This document shows positions 20,592 through 33,100 of a DNA stretch of 38,502 nt, one piece after another. The DNA is from Nemertoderma westbladi. Its lineage: Eukaryota > Xenacoelomorpha > Nemertodermatida > Nemertodermatidae. The notes under the pieces were generated by a model. It saw only the letters and a program-made list of their open reading frames with translations. It was not told where the DNA came from and did not search any database. Where the stretch lies: the NCBI GenBank assembly GCA_032718475.1, contig JAUCBJ010005238.1, positions 1-38,502 of the forward strand, written 5' to 3'. The translations under genes were made by a program, and so were the position numbers. Numbering within the stretch: position 1 is the stretch's first letter; the number at the start of each line of letters is the position of its first letter.

Positions 20592-21606
20592 AATCCCACC
20601 ACAACAATGACGATGAAAGAAACAAGAGTGTCACACAGATGGACAACCCTAGAGACTTATTTCGTGTCGTGAGGCATAGCCGTGAATTGTTTACAATATA
20701 ACAATTTGGATTGAATTAACAATAATTAGCTACTACAACGAATCAACTGCAATATCCGGTAATAATAAAAAACCTTTGAAAGAAACCTGAAATTCCCAGG
20801 TTTTGATTAACATTACAAAGACAGTCAAGAAAGGCAATTAATAGCACCGCCATCTGTTAATCTAATAATTGATTGCAATTCCACGGTTAACGTACATCGG
20901 ATATTAATCCTTAAAATATTGAACTTCCTTGTTAATGAACCACACAAAATTCGGAATCAATATCAATGGCAACGATACCGGATCAAAATTAAGTGTTAAA
21001 TCACAAAGGTCCAAAAACTCCTAGCTACAATGGAAACGGATCACTACTGTAAACAAAAGTGGAAAGAAAAAGCAATACACTTATTTTAGTTTATATTAAG
21101 TTTTCTCGTTTATGCATGAACAACATTACAAATAAAATATATTACATAAATAAAAACATTTTCATAAAAATAATTGTGTTTTATAAACGTGATAAATAGG
21201 ATGCTAGAGGTGCCTTTAAAATAATTTAAATTGCGATTAAGTTTATTCAGCTCAATTCAGGGAGATGTTACCACAACCATGTATGTATTGGCCGCCCACC
21301 TAGTCGTAGATGAGCCTCGTTACTGGCCATTCTACCTGCTAATGCAACCACCTAATTGAATGCAAGAAATTACATTTTCACCAAATAGGTAACACATTAT
21401 CCCGGATCCCAAATCCATGTTGGCCATTGTAAACTGGAGGTATGTCATGGATGAACTCTGGCATGATTGTAATGCAGTAATGTTTGAGGAATCAAATTTA
21501 CTTGGGCGACACCGGTGTAGGAGGCACCAAGTAATACTGAGTTTCTAGGTAGCAAATAATACCGTACTGCCTAGGTACGAGGTACCACCACAAAACTGCT
21601 ATATGC
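20592..21606. other. AT-rich stretch without recognisable genes
   Basis: No coding or RNA gene seen. The sequence is unremarkable AT-rich DNA up to the insertion site of LINE copy 2. Confidence 0.5.
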
Positions 21607-21621
21607 TATAATTCTCCGATT
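21607..21621. repeat. Target-site duplication, left, LINE copy 2
   Basis: TATAATTCTCCGATT, identical to 24252-24266. The element then begins with CTCCGATG, repeating the last seven shared bases of the target (CTCCGAT). Confidence 0.9.
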
Positions 21622-24206
21622 CTCCGATGTTGCCCCTGTAGAGGAGGTGGAAAATTTCTACCACGATCTACAAGCAGCTACTGATGGAGTGGATCATCAT
21701 GCATTCTTAACATTCCTGGGAGACTTTAATGCAAGTCTGCATCAATCACCTACATCGCCCTGGGTCTATAGCAATAGTGTTAACCGAAATTCTGTCCATC
21801 TTCAGGATTTTATCTCTGGAAATGGATTGTTTTCGGCTGGAACCCAGTTCAAGAAGCGAACTGGAAAGCTATGGACTCATAGTGGACCCAGTGGTCACAA
21901 GTCCCAGATAGACCATATTCTGTTTCGTAGGAAATACAGGAGCTCTATACAAGACTGCAATGCATTTACACTTCGACCCTTCTCCAGTGATCACCGCCTT
22001 ATTGTGGCCAAGGTAAGACTTAGTCTGCGTGCTAGCAGAACAACGAAATCTGCCTTGCCGCGGCATGACTGGTCCTCTCTGTTGCAACAGCCAAGTGTGA
22101 GATCCAGCTTCACACTACAGCTGAGCAACAGGTATGAGGCTCTTGCCTCTGAGGCGGCAGATCACTGTGAGGGCTATACTGCCTTTACAGAAGCAGTTAA
22201 GTTAGCAGCTGCAGAAACAGTTCCTGTATACCCTCGAAACAGGAAAAGGGCCCCCTAGACTGACAACAAAATTCAGAAGTGCCGAAATGACCTTCATAAG
22301 GCGCAGAAAGAGTCCCGACTCAAACAGACTACAGGGGCCAAGAATGCAGTTAAGGCTGCATCTAGGTCCCTGAACAGGCAGTACTCTGCTAATCTACAGG
22401 AGCTAATAAACCAACAGGTTGATGCCATCAATGATGCTGACGACAGCAGGCAATCATCCCAGGCATGGAAATCGATCAATCTGCTTACTGGGCGGAAAAG
22501 CCAACCAATCACCAAGGTTAAGGCTGAATCACCAGCCGATCGCCTCAATGGTTGGAAAGCCCACTTTGAAAAGCTCCTCAATAATGACAGGGTATTGCCT
22601 GATAACTTTATAGGAGTAAAAGTGTCTGAGTCTGTACTCCCAGATATTCCCATTGGCGATATCTCCTTTGCAGAAGTGAAGGCTGCTGCAAAGAGCATTA
22701 AGACCAATCGTGCTAGTGGAGTAGATGGTGTTCCCCCTGAGGTCTTTAAAATACCTGAGTGTTTAAAGCTCATCTATGCCATCATAGTAGACATCTACCG
22801 AACAACAAGAGTCCCACAAGAAATGAAAACAAATAAGTTGGTGCCAGTTCCCAAGAAGGGCAACCTAACACTCTATGGTTCTTTTCGGGGAATCTCATTC
22901 ATCTCGATTGCTGCAAAGCTATACAATAGGATTCTATTAAATCGCATCATGGATCCCATTGAGAGACTGCTCCGTGGAAATCAGAATGGGTTCCGTAAAG
23001 GTCGTGGGACCATGGAGCCCATTTTGGCACTTAGAAGGATAATTGAAGAGTTATCAAAAAAGAAAGACAGGCATCTGGCTGTTATCTTTGTTGACTTCTT
23101 CAAGGCCTTTGATTCAGTCTCTCGCTCACGTATGTTCAGCATACTTTCATTATATGGGATTCCTGATGAAATTATTGCAGCAATCAGATCAGTATACGAT
23201 GGTTCGACAACATTTGTGTCTACTGTTGACGGTGACACAGAACCATTTGAAGTGTTATGGGGCGTCCTCCAAGGAGACACACTTGCACCATTCTTGTTCA
23301 TTATTGTGGTTGACTATGTTCTACGCATGTCCTTAGATCATTATAATGATGATGGGGTGATGATAACTCCACCTACTGGCTCCAGAAGTCGAGGAAATCC
23401 TGCCAAGTACCTAACTGATCTAGACTTTGCTGATGACTTAGGAGTACTCTCAGAATCATTAGAGGGAGCCCAACGGCTCCTCAGCTCATTAGAACATGCT
23501 GCTTCTAGTGTTGGTCTTTTTATTAACTCCAGAAAGACCAAAATTCTGACAGTTAACTTTGAAAGTCCTCAGCAAGTCTCTGATCGGATGAGCATAAGCT
23601 CAAAGGATGGTATGCTTGAGCATGTGGACGACTTCTGTTACCTGGGATCATGGATCCGGAAGCCAGGTGAGGACCTTCGAATACGTAAGGGAAAGGCATG
23701 GGCAGCCTTGAATAGGCTTTCCATTGATTTGGAAGTCACCGAGAATTAATCGGAAACTTAAGGTCCGATTATTTAGAGCAGCAGTAGTTCCAGTACTCCT
23801 CTACGGGAGTCCATGCTGGGCTCTAACTGCTGAGGACACCAAATCTCTGGATGGCACATTCACAAGAATGCTACGCCGGGTTCATTGTGTCAAGTACAAT
23901 GCACACATCTCCAACCAGACACTATATAACATTGGAGGTGTCTCATTGGTTCCCCCAAGCTTGACACTAGAACAAAATCGCCTCCGCTTTGCAGGACATT
24001 GCTTTCGCCGTGAGGACCAGCCAGTGCATAATCTTGTACTTTGGCAGCCTCATGGAGTGAATAAGCATGGTGGACAGCCCATGACTTTCTTGAGACGCAT
24101 CTTAAAGGACACTGGCCTTAAAGATGCGGATGATCTAGAAAATGTCATGGGTGATAGGGAGTTGTGGCGGTGCAATTTTGTTGACAAGCCGGCACAGCAT
24201 TCTTAA
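21622..24206 (+). pseudogene. LINE endonuclease (partial) plus reverse transcriptase, nonsense and frameshift
   Basis: The coding frame enters at 21623 with SDVAPVEEVENFYHDLQ, the middle of an AP-type endonuclease. It continues with FLTFLGDFNASLHQS (GDFNA catalytic box), the SDHRLIVAKVRL box at about 21986 and the RT with FADD at 23426-23437. A TGG codon conserved in copy 1 is TAG at 22256-22258. An extra base near 23721-23728 shifts the frame before the thumb, which continues in the next frame with LKVRLFRAAVVPVLLYG to TAA at 24204-24206. The nonsense site of copy 1 is intact here and vice versa, so the breaks arose independently. The first portion of the nuclease is missing. Confidence 0.9.
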
Positions 24207-24251
24207 AAATTCAGTTGCAATGCAGCATGCCGATCCTAGTAGTAGTAGTAG
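21622..24251 (+). mobile_element. 5'-truncated young LINE, copy 2, with (TAG)n tail
   Basis: Same family as copy 1 (about 31 differences in 2.4 kb by my count) but extending about 190 bp further 5', with a shorter TAG tail (about five units) and a different, perfect 15-bp target duplication. Different truncation points and targets show two separate insertions, not a segmental duplication. Confidence 0.92.
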
Positions 24252-24266
24252 TATAATTCTCCGATT
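24252..24266. repeat. Target-site duplication, right, LINE copy 2
   Basis: TATAATTCTCCGATT immediately after the TAG tail. Confidence 0.9.
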
Positions 24267-25860
24267 TCTTTATCAATTTCCCTAATTCCCAAAATTCCCT
24301 AATTAATAATTATACCGATTAAACGACGTTTCAGGAATTTAGATTGGCAATTTTACTACAAATAGCACCATTGCCATGGAAATCAGTAAAACAACAAATT
24401 GTAAGTATGACCCACCATTGGAAATTTATTTGCTTCATCATTTGCAACTTACTTCCCTCAACAATGGCCATGATTTGTACTAACAATATTGACCTGTGTT
24501 AATGTGATTCAACAATCACGATTTATAAAATAAAATTTATATTTTACTTTTTATTTAACCGCCACTAATAGAATGCCCCAAATTAGACTTAATTTAGTAC
24601 ATAATTTTAACTATTATTGATTTTGCACCATATTAATTTATTTACCGCCAAAACCAACAATTCTAAAATGTCCACCATGATAATAATGGGATTCAACGGA
24701 ATTCATATCCGTCAAATATCTTGACGGACGTTTATGGCCTTTAATCCCATCTGGGTTTAATTGAAAGAGCGCAAAGTGTAAATTTGCATTGTTTATCTTG
24801 GTAACTACAATATAAAAATTCTAGAAACATATTTTAATATATACTTATATCTAACTATCTACCTTAAATATCAAATTCAACCAACAAAATTAGAATTTAC
24901 GAAGCGATGGGGCCTATACCAGTTCCATACTTACTTATACCAATCGTCTAGAAGTGTCAGAATTCTCATCTTTTCTTCAAATTGAACATTTATACAAAGC
25001 TAATTTAGATAATATCACTGTAACTAAGTTGTGTGTATGCATGATGTTAAAATATATCAGAAATCTGAGACGAAAGGTAAAGAAATAAAAAAATATATAT
25101 TCTAAAAAAGAAATTAGCATTAAACATAATTTGCGACTTCCTATAAGTGCTTGTATTATAGTGAATTGAATGGAACTTCAATTGAATATTTCTATAATTC
25201 AAAGACAATTATTTTGCTTTTGTGCAGTGCATTAAGTTAAGTGCGATTGCATCAGATATATAAAAAACTAATGAAGATTAGCTTAATAATAAATAAGAGG
25301 GTTTTTAATCTCTCTGGCTAGGCGTGGAATTGACAGCAATAATTCATCCCACAGCAGGGGCTAATGGAATACGATTGCGCGCATGCATGCATTGCAGTTG
25401 AATTCATTGATAGTGGTATATTTCCTGCATTTACTACCTTCACATCCATCTTCAAAGGAAATTCCTCGCATCCATGTGATGACAGATTGCACAGATAAGT
25501 ATTCCATCGCTTTATTAGAAATGCTTACCTGCTATGAAAACTTAAGGTTTCGTCCATATTCATTGATAACCGCATGGTTTGACTAGAGCATTTTGATTAA
25601 TTTAAAAATGGATAGGCTTAGCAATGCCAACGAAACTTGTTTGGTTCTGATGGACTTAATAACATCTTTAATGAACCTGCATATTAATCCACGGTAGTCA
25701 TTCTGTAGAGCTTGGGAGGCGACCGGCCACAAGTTCAGATTTAGGAGGACATTATTATCAAACAATCAAACCAGTTGGTTTCCAGGGAAAATAAATGTTT
25801 AATAAATAATAATGAGTTATAAAACATTCATCTAGGACAAAAAAATTAATTTTTTTCTTT
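24267..25860. other. AT-rich stretch without recognisable genes
   Basis: No coding, RNA or clear repeat structure seen. Small frames at 25383-25586 and minus 25583-25765 have no recognisable motif. Confidence 0.5.
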
Positions 25861-25986
25861 TGTAATGTGGGTGATGTTTGTAATGTGGGTGATGTTTGTA
25901 ATGTGGGTGATGTTTGTAATGTGGGTGATGTTTGTAATGTGGGTGATGTTTGTAATGTGGGTGATGTTTGTAATGTGGGTGATGTG
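25861..25986. repeat. 18-bp minisatellite, 7 copies
   Basis: Seven head-to-tail copies of TGTAATGTGGGTGATGTT; the last differs only at its final bases. Because 18 is a multiple of 3 it gives a short open frame repeating GDVCNV, which I do not regard as a gene. Confidence 0.95.
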
Positions 25987-26625
25987 CTGTTTGCGTTTAT
26001 GTGTACTGTGATGGTGTTAGTTTATGAGATTGAAACGCTATTAGACTTGTAATAATGAAAAATGTTGTGAAACAAAGATCAATTAGAAATACTGTCTCAT
26101 ATTGACTGCTCGTCCTCGTCTCCTAAATTAAATTAAAAACAAACATGTTGTAATTGATGTTCACAGTACATTGAAGTTTTAGAAAGGTATACAATACATA
26201 TACACAATACAATACATATAACGGCAGCGGGCATTACACACTACGCACTGCATTACATCACATAAACGCAACGCAGTAACACATAATGCATTGTTAATCG
26301 ATAATCTCGTAAATAATTGAGGGCATAATACCTTCTCTAAGTGTCGACTGTACGTGTCTCTCGCGGCATATTTGTCGATTATCCAGCAATAAAACCCAGT
26401 AATACATTCTTTCATACATTTTATATATTACAAAATTTGTCACGAATGGTCGGTATGAAATAAAGCCAGCCTTTACTTTCTACAAGCATATTGCTTTGTG
26501 GAGGCCCTTAGTATATTTATGTTATCTTTATTGTAGTTTACGTTATGATTATGATTTTTGCATTCTGATATTTGCATTACCTCGACTCTTTCAATGCTCA
26601 ATCAGACAAATTTTTTGGACGACGG
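25987..26625. other. Stretch without recognisable genes, left flank of the satellite
   Basis: No gene seen. A short ATACAATACATATACA-type repetition lies at 26187-26219. The satellite starts abruptly after GGACGACGG. Confidence 0.5.
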
Positions 26626-27255
26626 AAAAACCACGCATATACCGGAATAAGTGCAACTCAATCCAACTACAAAAACCACGCATATACCGGAATAAGTGCA
26701 ACTCAATCCAACTACAATAACCTCGCATATACGGGAATAAGTGAAACTCAATCCAACTACAAAAACCACGCATATACCGGAATAAGTGCAACTCAATCCA
26801 ACTACAAAAACCACGCATATACCGGAATAAGTGCAACTCAATCCAACTACAAAAACCACGCATATACCGGAATAAGTGCAACTCAATCCAACTACAAAAA
26901 CCACACTACAAAAACCACGCATAACCGGAATAAGTGCAACTCAATCCAACTACAAAAACCACGCATATACCGGAATAAGTGCAACTCAATCCAACTACAA
27001 AAACCACGCATATACCGGAATAAGTGCAACTCAATCCAACTACAAAAACCACGCATATACCGGAATAAGTGCAACTCAATCCAACTACAAAAACCACGCA
27101 TATACCGGAATAAGTGCAACTCAATCCAACTACAAAAACCACACTACAAAAACCACGCATATACCGGAATAAGTGCAACTCAATCCAACTACAAAAACCA
27201 CGCATATACCGGAATAAGTGCAACTCAATCCAACTACAAAAACCACGCATATACC

Positions 27256-28012
27256 AGAATAAGTGCAACTCAATCCAACTACAAAAACCACGCATATACC
27301 GGAATAAGTGCAACTCAATCCAACTACAAAAACCACGCATATACCGGAATAAGTGCAACTCAATCCAACTACAAAAACCACGCATATACCGGAATAAGTG
27401 CAACTCAATCCAACTACAAAAACCACGCATATACCAGAATAAGTGCAACTCAATCCAACTACAAAAACCACGCATATACCGGAATAAGTGCAACTCAATC
27501 CAACTACAAAAACCACGCATATACCGGAATAAGTGCAACTCAATCCAACTACAAAAACCACGCATATACCGGAATAAGTGCAACTCAATCCAACTACAAA
27601 AACCACGCATATACCAGAATAAGTGCAACTCAATCCAACTACAAAAACCACGCATATACCAGAATAAGTGCAACTCAATCCAACTACAAAAACCACGCAT
27701 ATACCGGAATAAGTGCAACTCAATCCAACTACAAAAACCACGCATATACCAGAATAAGTGCAACTCAATCCAACTACAAAAACCACACATATACCGGAAT
27801 AAGTGCAACTCAATCCAACTACAAAAACCACGCATATACCAGAATAAGTGCAACTCAATCCAACTACAAAAACCACGCATATACCGGAATAAGTGCAACT
27901 CAATCCAACTACAAAAACCACGCATATACCAGAATAAGTGCAACTCAATCCAACTACAAAAACCACGCATATACCGGAATAAGTGCAACTCAATCCAACT
28001 ACAAAAACCACA
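27256..28012. repeat. Satellite sub-block with 90/180-bp higher-order pattern
   Basis: Units carrying CCAG instead of CCGG have the variant base at 27256, 27436, 27616, 27661, 27751, 27841 and 27931. Spacings are 180, 180, 45, 90, 90 and 90 bp. Units with CACACAT instead of CACGCAT are at 27787 and 28012. Outside this block such variants are rare (28699, 32998, 38170 and a few beside remnants). Confidence 0.85.
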
Positions 28013-29585
28013 CATATACCGGAATAAGTGCAACTCAATCCAACTACAAAAACCACGCATATACCGGAATAAGTGCAACTCAATCCAACTACAAAAACCA
28101 CGCATATACCGGAATAAGTGCAACTCAATCCAACTACAAAAACCACGCATATACCGGAATAAGTGCAACTCAATCCAACTACAAAAACCACGCATATACC
28201 GGAATAAGTGCAACTCAATCCAACTACAAAAACCACGCATATACCGGAATAAGTGCAACTCAATCCAACTACAAAAACCACGCATATACCGGAATAAGTG
28301 CAACTCAATCCAACTACAAACCACACTACAAAAACCACGCATATACCGGAATAAGTGCAACTCAATCCAACTACAAAAACCACGCATATACCGGAATAAG
28401 TGCAACTCAATCCAACTACAAAAACCACGCATATACCGGAATAAGTGCAACTCAATCCAACTACAAAAACCACGCATATACCGGAATAAGTGCAACTCAA
28501 TCCAACTACAAAAACCACGCATATACCGGAATAAGTGCAACTCAATCCAACTACAAAAACCACGCATATACCGGAATAAGTGCAACTCAATCCAACTACA
28601 AAAACCACGCATATACCGGAATAAGTGCAACTCAATCCAACTACAAAAACCACGCATATACCGGAATAAGTGCAACTCAATCCAACTACAAAAACCACAC
28701 ATATACCGGAATAAGTGCAACTCAATCCAACTACAAAAACCACGCATATACCGGAATAAGTGCAACTCAATCCAACTACAAAAACCACGCATATACCGGA
28801 ATAAGTGCAACTCAATCCAACTACAAAAACCACGCATATACCGGAATAAGTGCAACTCAATCCAACTACAAAAACCACGCATATACCGGAATAAGTGCAA
28901 CTCAATCCAACTACAAAAACCACGCATATACCGGAATAAGTGCAACTCAATCCAACTACAAAAACCACGCATATACCGGAATAAGTGCAACTCAATCCAA
29001 CTACAAAAACCACGCATATACCGGAATAAGTGCAACTCAATCCAACTACAAAAACCACGCATATACCGGAATAAGTGCAACTCAATCCAACTACAAAAAC
29101 CACGCATATACCGGAATAAGTGCAACTCAATCCAACTACAAAAACCACGCATATACCGGAATAAGTGCAACTCAATCCAACTACAAAAACCACGCATATA
29201 CCGGAATAAGTGCAACTCAATCCAACTACAAAAACCACGCATATACCGGAATAAGTGCAACTCAATCCAACTACAAAAACCACGCATATACCGGAATAAG
29301 TGCAACTCAATCCAACTACAAAAACCACGCATATACCGGAATAAGTGCAACTCAATCCAACTACAAAAACCACGCATATACCGGAATAAGTGCAACTCAA
29401 TCCAACTACAAAAACCACGCATATACCGGAATAAGTGCAACTCAATCCAACTACAAAAACCACGCATATACCGGAATAAGTGCAACTCAATCCAACTACA
29501 AAAACCACGCATATACCGGAATAAGTGCAACTCAATCCAACTACAAAAACCACGCATATACCGGAATAAGTGCAACTCAATCCAA

Positions 29586-30190
29586 CTACAAAAACCACAC
29601 TACAAAAACCACGCATATACCGGAATAAGTGCAACTCAATCCAACTACAAAAACCACGCATATACCGGAATAAGTGCAACTCAATCCAACTCCAATAACC
29701 ACACATATACCGGAATAAGTGCAACTCAATCCAACTACAAAAACCACGCATATACCGGAATAAGTGCAACTCAATCCAACTACAAAAACCACACTACAAA
29801 ACCACGCATATACCGGAATAAGTGCAACTCAATCCAACTACAAAAACCACGCATATACCGGAATAAGTGCAACTCAATCCAACTACAAAAACCACGCATA
29901 TACCGGAATAAGTGCAACTCAATCCAACTACAAAAACCACGCATATACCGGAATAAGTGCAACTCAATCCAACTACAAAAACCACGCATATACCGGAATA
30001 AGTGCAACTCAATCCAACTACAAAAACCACGCATATACCGGAATAAGTGCAACTCAATCCAACTACAAAAACCACACTACAAAAACCACGCATATACCGG
30101 AATAAGTGCAACTCAATCCAACTACAAAAACCACGCATATACCGGAATAAGTGCAACTCAATCCAACTCCAATAACCACACATATACCGG
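29586..30190. repeat. Duplicated satellite segment with CTCCAATAACCACAC variant
   Basis: A unit remnant, two normal units and then a distinctive variant junction (AACTCCAATAACCACACAT) occur at about 29594-29710 and again at about 30071-30190. The offset is 477 bp, equal to ten 45-bp units plus a 14-bp and a 13-bp remnant. A related arrangement with AACTACAATAACCACGC follows the remnant at about 30625. This indicates a segmental duplication inside the array. Confidence 0.8.
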
Positions 30191-33100
30191 AATAAGTGCA
30201 ACTCAATCCAACTACAAAAACCACGCATATACCGGAATAAGTGCAACTCAATCCAACTACAAAAACCACGCATATACCGGAATAAGTGCAACTCAATCCA
30301 ACTACAAAAACCACGCATATACCGGAATAAGTGCAACTCAATCCAACTACAAAAACCACGCATATACCGGAATAAGTGCAACTCAATCCAACTACAAAAA
30401 CCACGCATATACCGGAATAAGTGCAACTCAATCCAACTACAAAAACCACGCATATACCGGAATAAGTGCAACTCAATCCAACTACAAAAACCACGCATAT
30501 ACCGGAATAAGTGCAACTCAATCCAACTACAAAAACCACGCATATACCGGAATAAGTGCAACTCAATCCAACTACAAAAACCACGCATATACCGGAATAA
30601 GTGCAACTCAATCCAACTACAAAAACCACACTACAAAAACCACGCATATACCGGAATAAGTGCAACTCAATCCAACTACAAAAACCACGCATATACCGGA
30701 ATAAGTGCAACTCAATCCAACTACAATAACCACGCATATACCGGAATAAGTGCAACTCAATCCAACTACAAAAACCACGCATATACCGGAATAAGTGCAA
30801 CTCAATCCAACTACAAAAACCACGCATATACCGGAATAAGTGCAACTCAATCCAACTACAAAAACCACGCATATACCGGAATAAGTGCAACTCAATCCAA
30901 CTACAAAAACCACGCATATACCGGAATAAGTGCAACTCAATCCAACTACAAAAACCACGCATATACCGGAATAAGTGCAACTCAATCCAACTACAAAAAC
31001 CACGCATATACCGGAATAAGTGCAACTCAATCCAACTACAAAAACCACGCATATACCGGAATAAGTGCAACTCAATCCAACTACAAAAACCACGCATATA
31101 CCGGAATAAGTGCAACTCAATCCAACTACAAAAACCACGCATATACCGGAATAAGTGCAACTCAATCCAACTACAAAAACCACGCATATACCGGAATAAG
31201 TGCAACTCAATCCAACTACAAAAACCACGCATATACCGGAATAAGTGCAACTCAATCCAACTACAAAAACCACGCATATACCGGAATAAGTGCAACTCAA
31301 TCCAACTACAAAAACCACGCATATACCGGAATAAGTGCAACTCAATCCAACTACAAAAACCACGCATATACCGGAATAAGTGCAACTCAATCCAACTACA
31401 AAAACCACGCATATACCGGAATAAGTGCAACTCAATCCAACTACAAAAACCACGCATATACCGGAATAAGTGCAACTCAATCCAACTACAAAAACCACGC
31501 ATATACCGGAATAAGTGCAACTCAATCCAACTACAAAAACCACGCATATACCGGAATAAGTGCAACTCAATCCAACTACAAAAACCACGCATATACCGGA
31601 ATAAGTGCAACTCAATCCAACTACAAAAACCACGCATATACCGGAATAAGTGCAACTCAATCCAACTACAAAAACCACGCATATACCGGAATAAGTGCAA
31701 CTCAATCCAACTACAAAAACCACGCATATACCGGAATAAGTGCAACTCAATCCAACTACAAAAACCACGCATATACCGGAATAAGTGCAACTCAATCCAA
31801 CTACAAAAACCACGCATATACCGGAATAAGTGCAACTCAATCCAACTACAAAAACCACACTACAAAAACCACGCATAACCGGAATAAGTGCAACTCAATC
31901 CAACTACAAAAACCACGCATATACCGGAATAAGTGCAACTCAATCCAACTACAAAAACCACGCATATACCGGAATAAGTGCAACTCAATCCAACTACAAA
32001 AACCACGCATATACCGGAATAAGTGCAACTCAATCCAACTACAAAAACCACGCATATACCGGAATAAGTGCAACTCAATCCAACTACAAAAACCACGCAT
32101 ATACCGGAATAAGTGCAACTCAATCCAACTACAAAAACCACGCATATACCGGAATAAGTGCAACTCAATCCAACTACAAAAACCACGCATATACCGGAAT
32201 AAGTGCAACTCAATCCAACTACAAAAACCACGCATATACCGGAATAAGTGCAACTCAATCCAACTACAAAAACCACGCATATACCGGAATAAGTGCAACT
32301 CAATCCAACTACAAAAACCACGCATATACCGGAATAAGTGCAACTCAATCCAACTACAAAAACCACGCATATACCGGAATAAGTGCAACTCAATCCAACT
32401 ACAAAAACCACGCATATACCGGAATAAGTGCAACTCAATCCAACTACAAAAACCACGCATATACCGGAATAAGTGCAACTCAATCCAACTACAAAAACCA
32501 CGCATATACCGGAATAAGTGCAACTCAATCCAACTACAAAAACCACGCATATACCGGAATAAGTGCAACTCAATCCAACTACAAAAACCACGCATATACC
32601 GGAATAAGTGCAACTCAATCCAACTACAAAAACCACGCATATACCGGAATAAGTGCAACTCAATCCAACTACAAAAACCACGCATATACCGGAATAAGTG
32701 CAACTCAATCCAACTACAAAAACCACGCATATACCGGAATAAGTGCAACTCAATCCAACTACAAAAACCACGCATATACCGGAATAAGTGCAACTCAATC
32801 CAACTACAAAAACCACGCATATACCGGAATAAGTGCAACTCAATCCAACTACAAAACCACACTACAAAAACCACGCATATACCGGAATAAGTGCAACTCA
32901 ATCCAACTACAAAAACCACACTACAAAAACCACGCATATACCGGAATAAGTGCAACTCAATCCAACTACAAAAACCACGCATATACCAGAATAAGTGCAA
33001 CTCAATCCAACTACAAAAACCACGCATATACCGGAATAAGTGCAACTCAATCCAACTACAAAACCACACTACAAAAACCACGCATAACCGGAATAAGTGC

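Noticed and set aside
25867-26052. 61-codon frame with repeated GDVCNV
   Set aside because: Produced by an 18-bp minisatellite; no start context or domain supports it.
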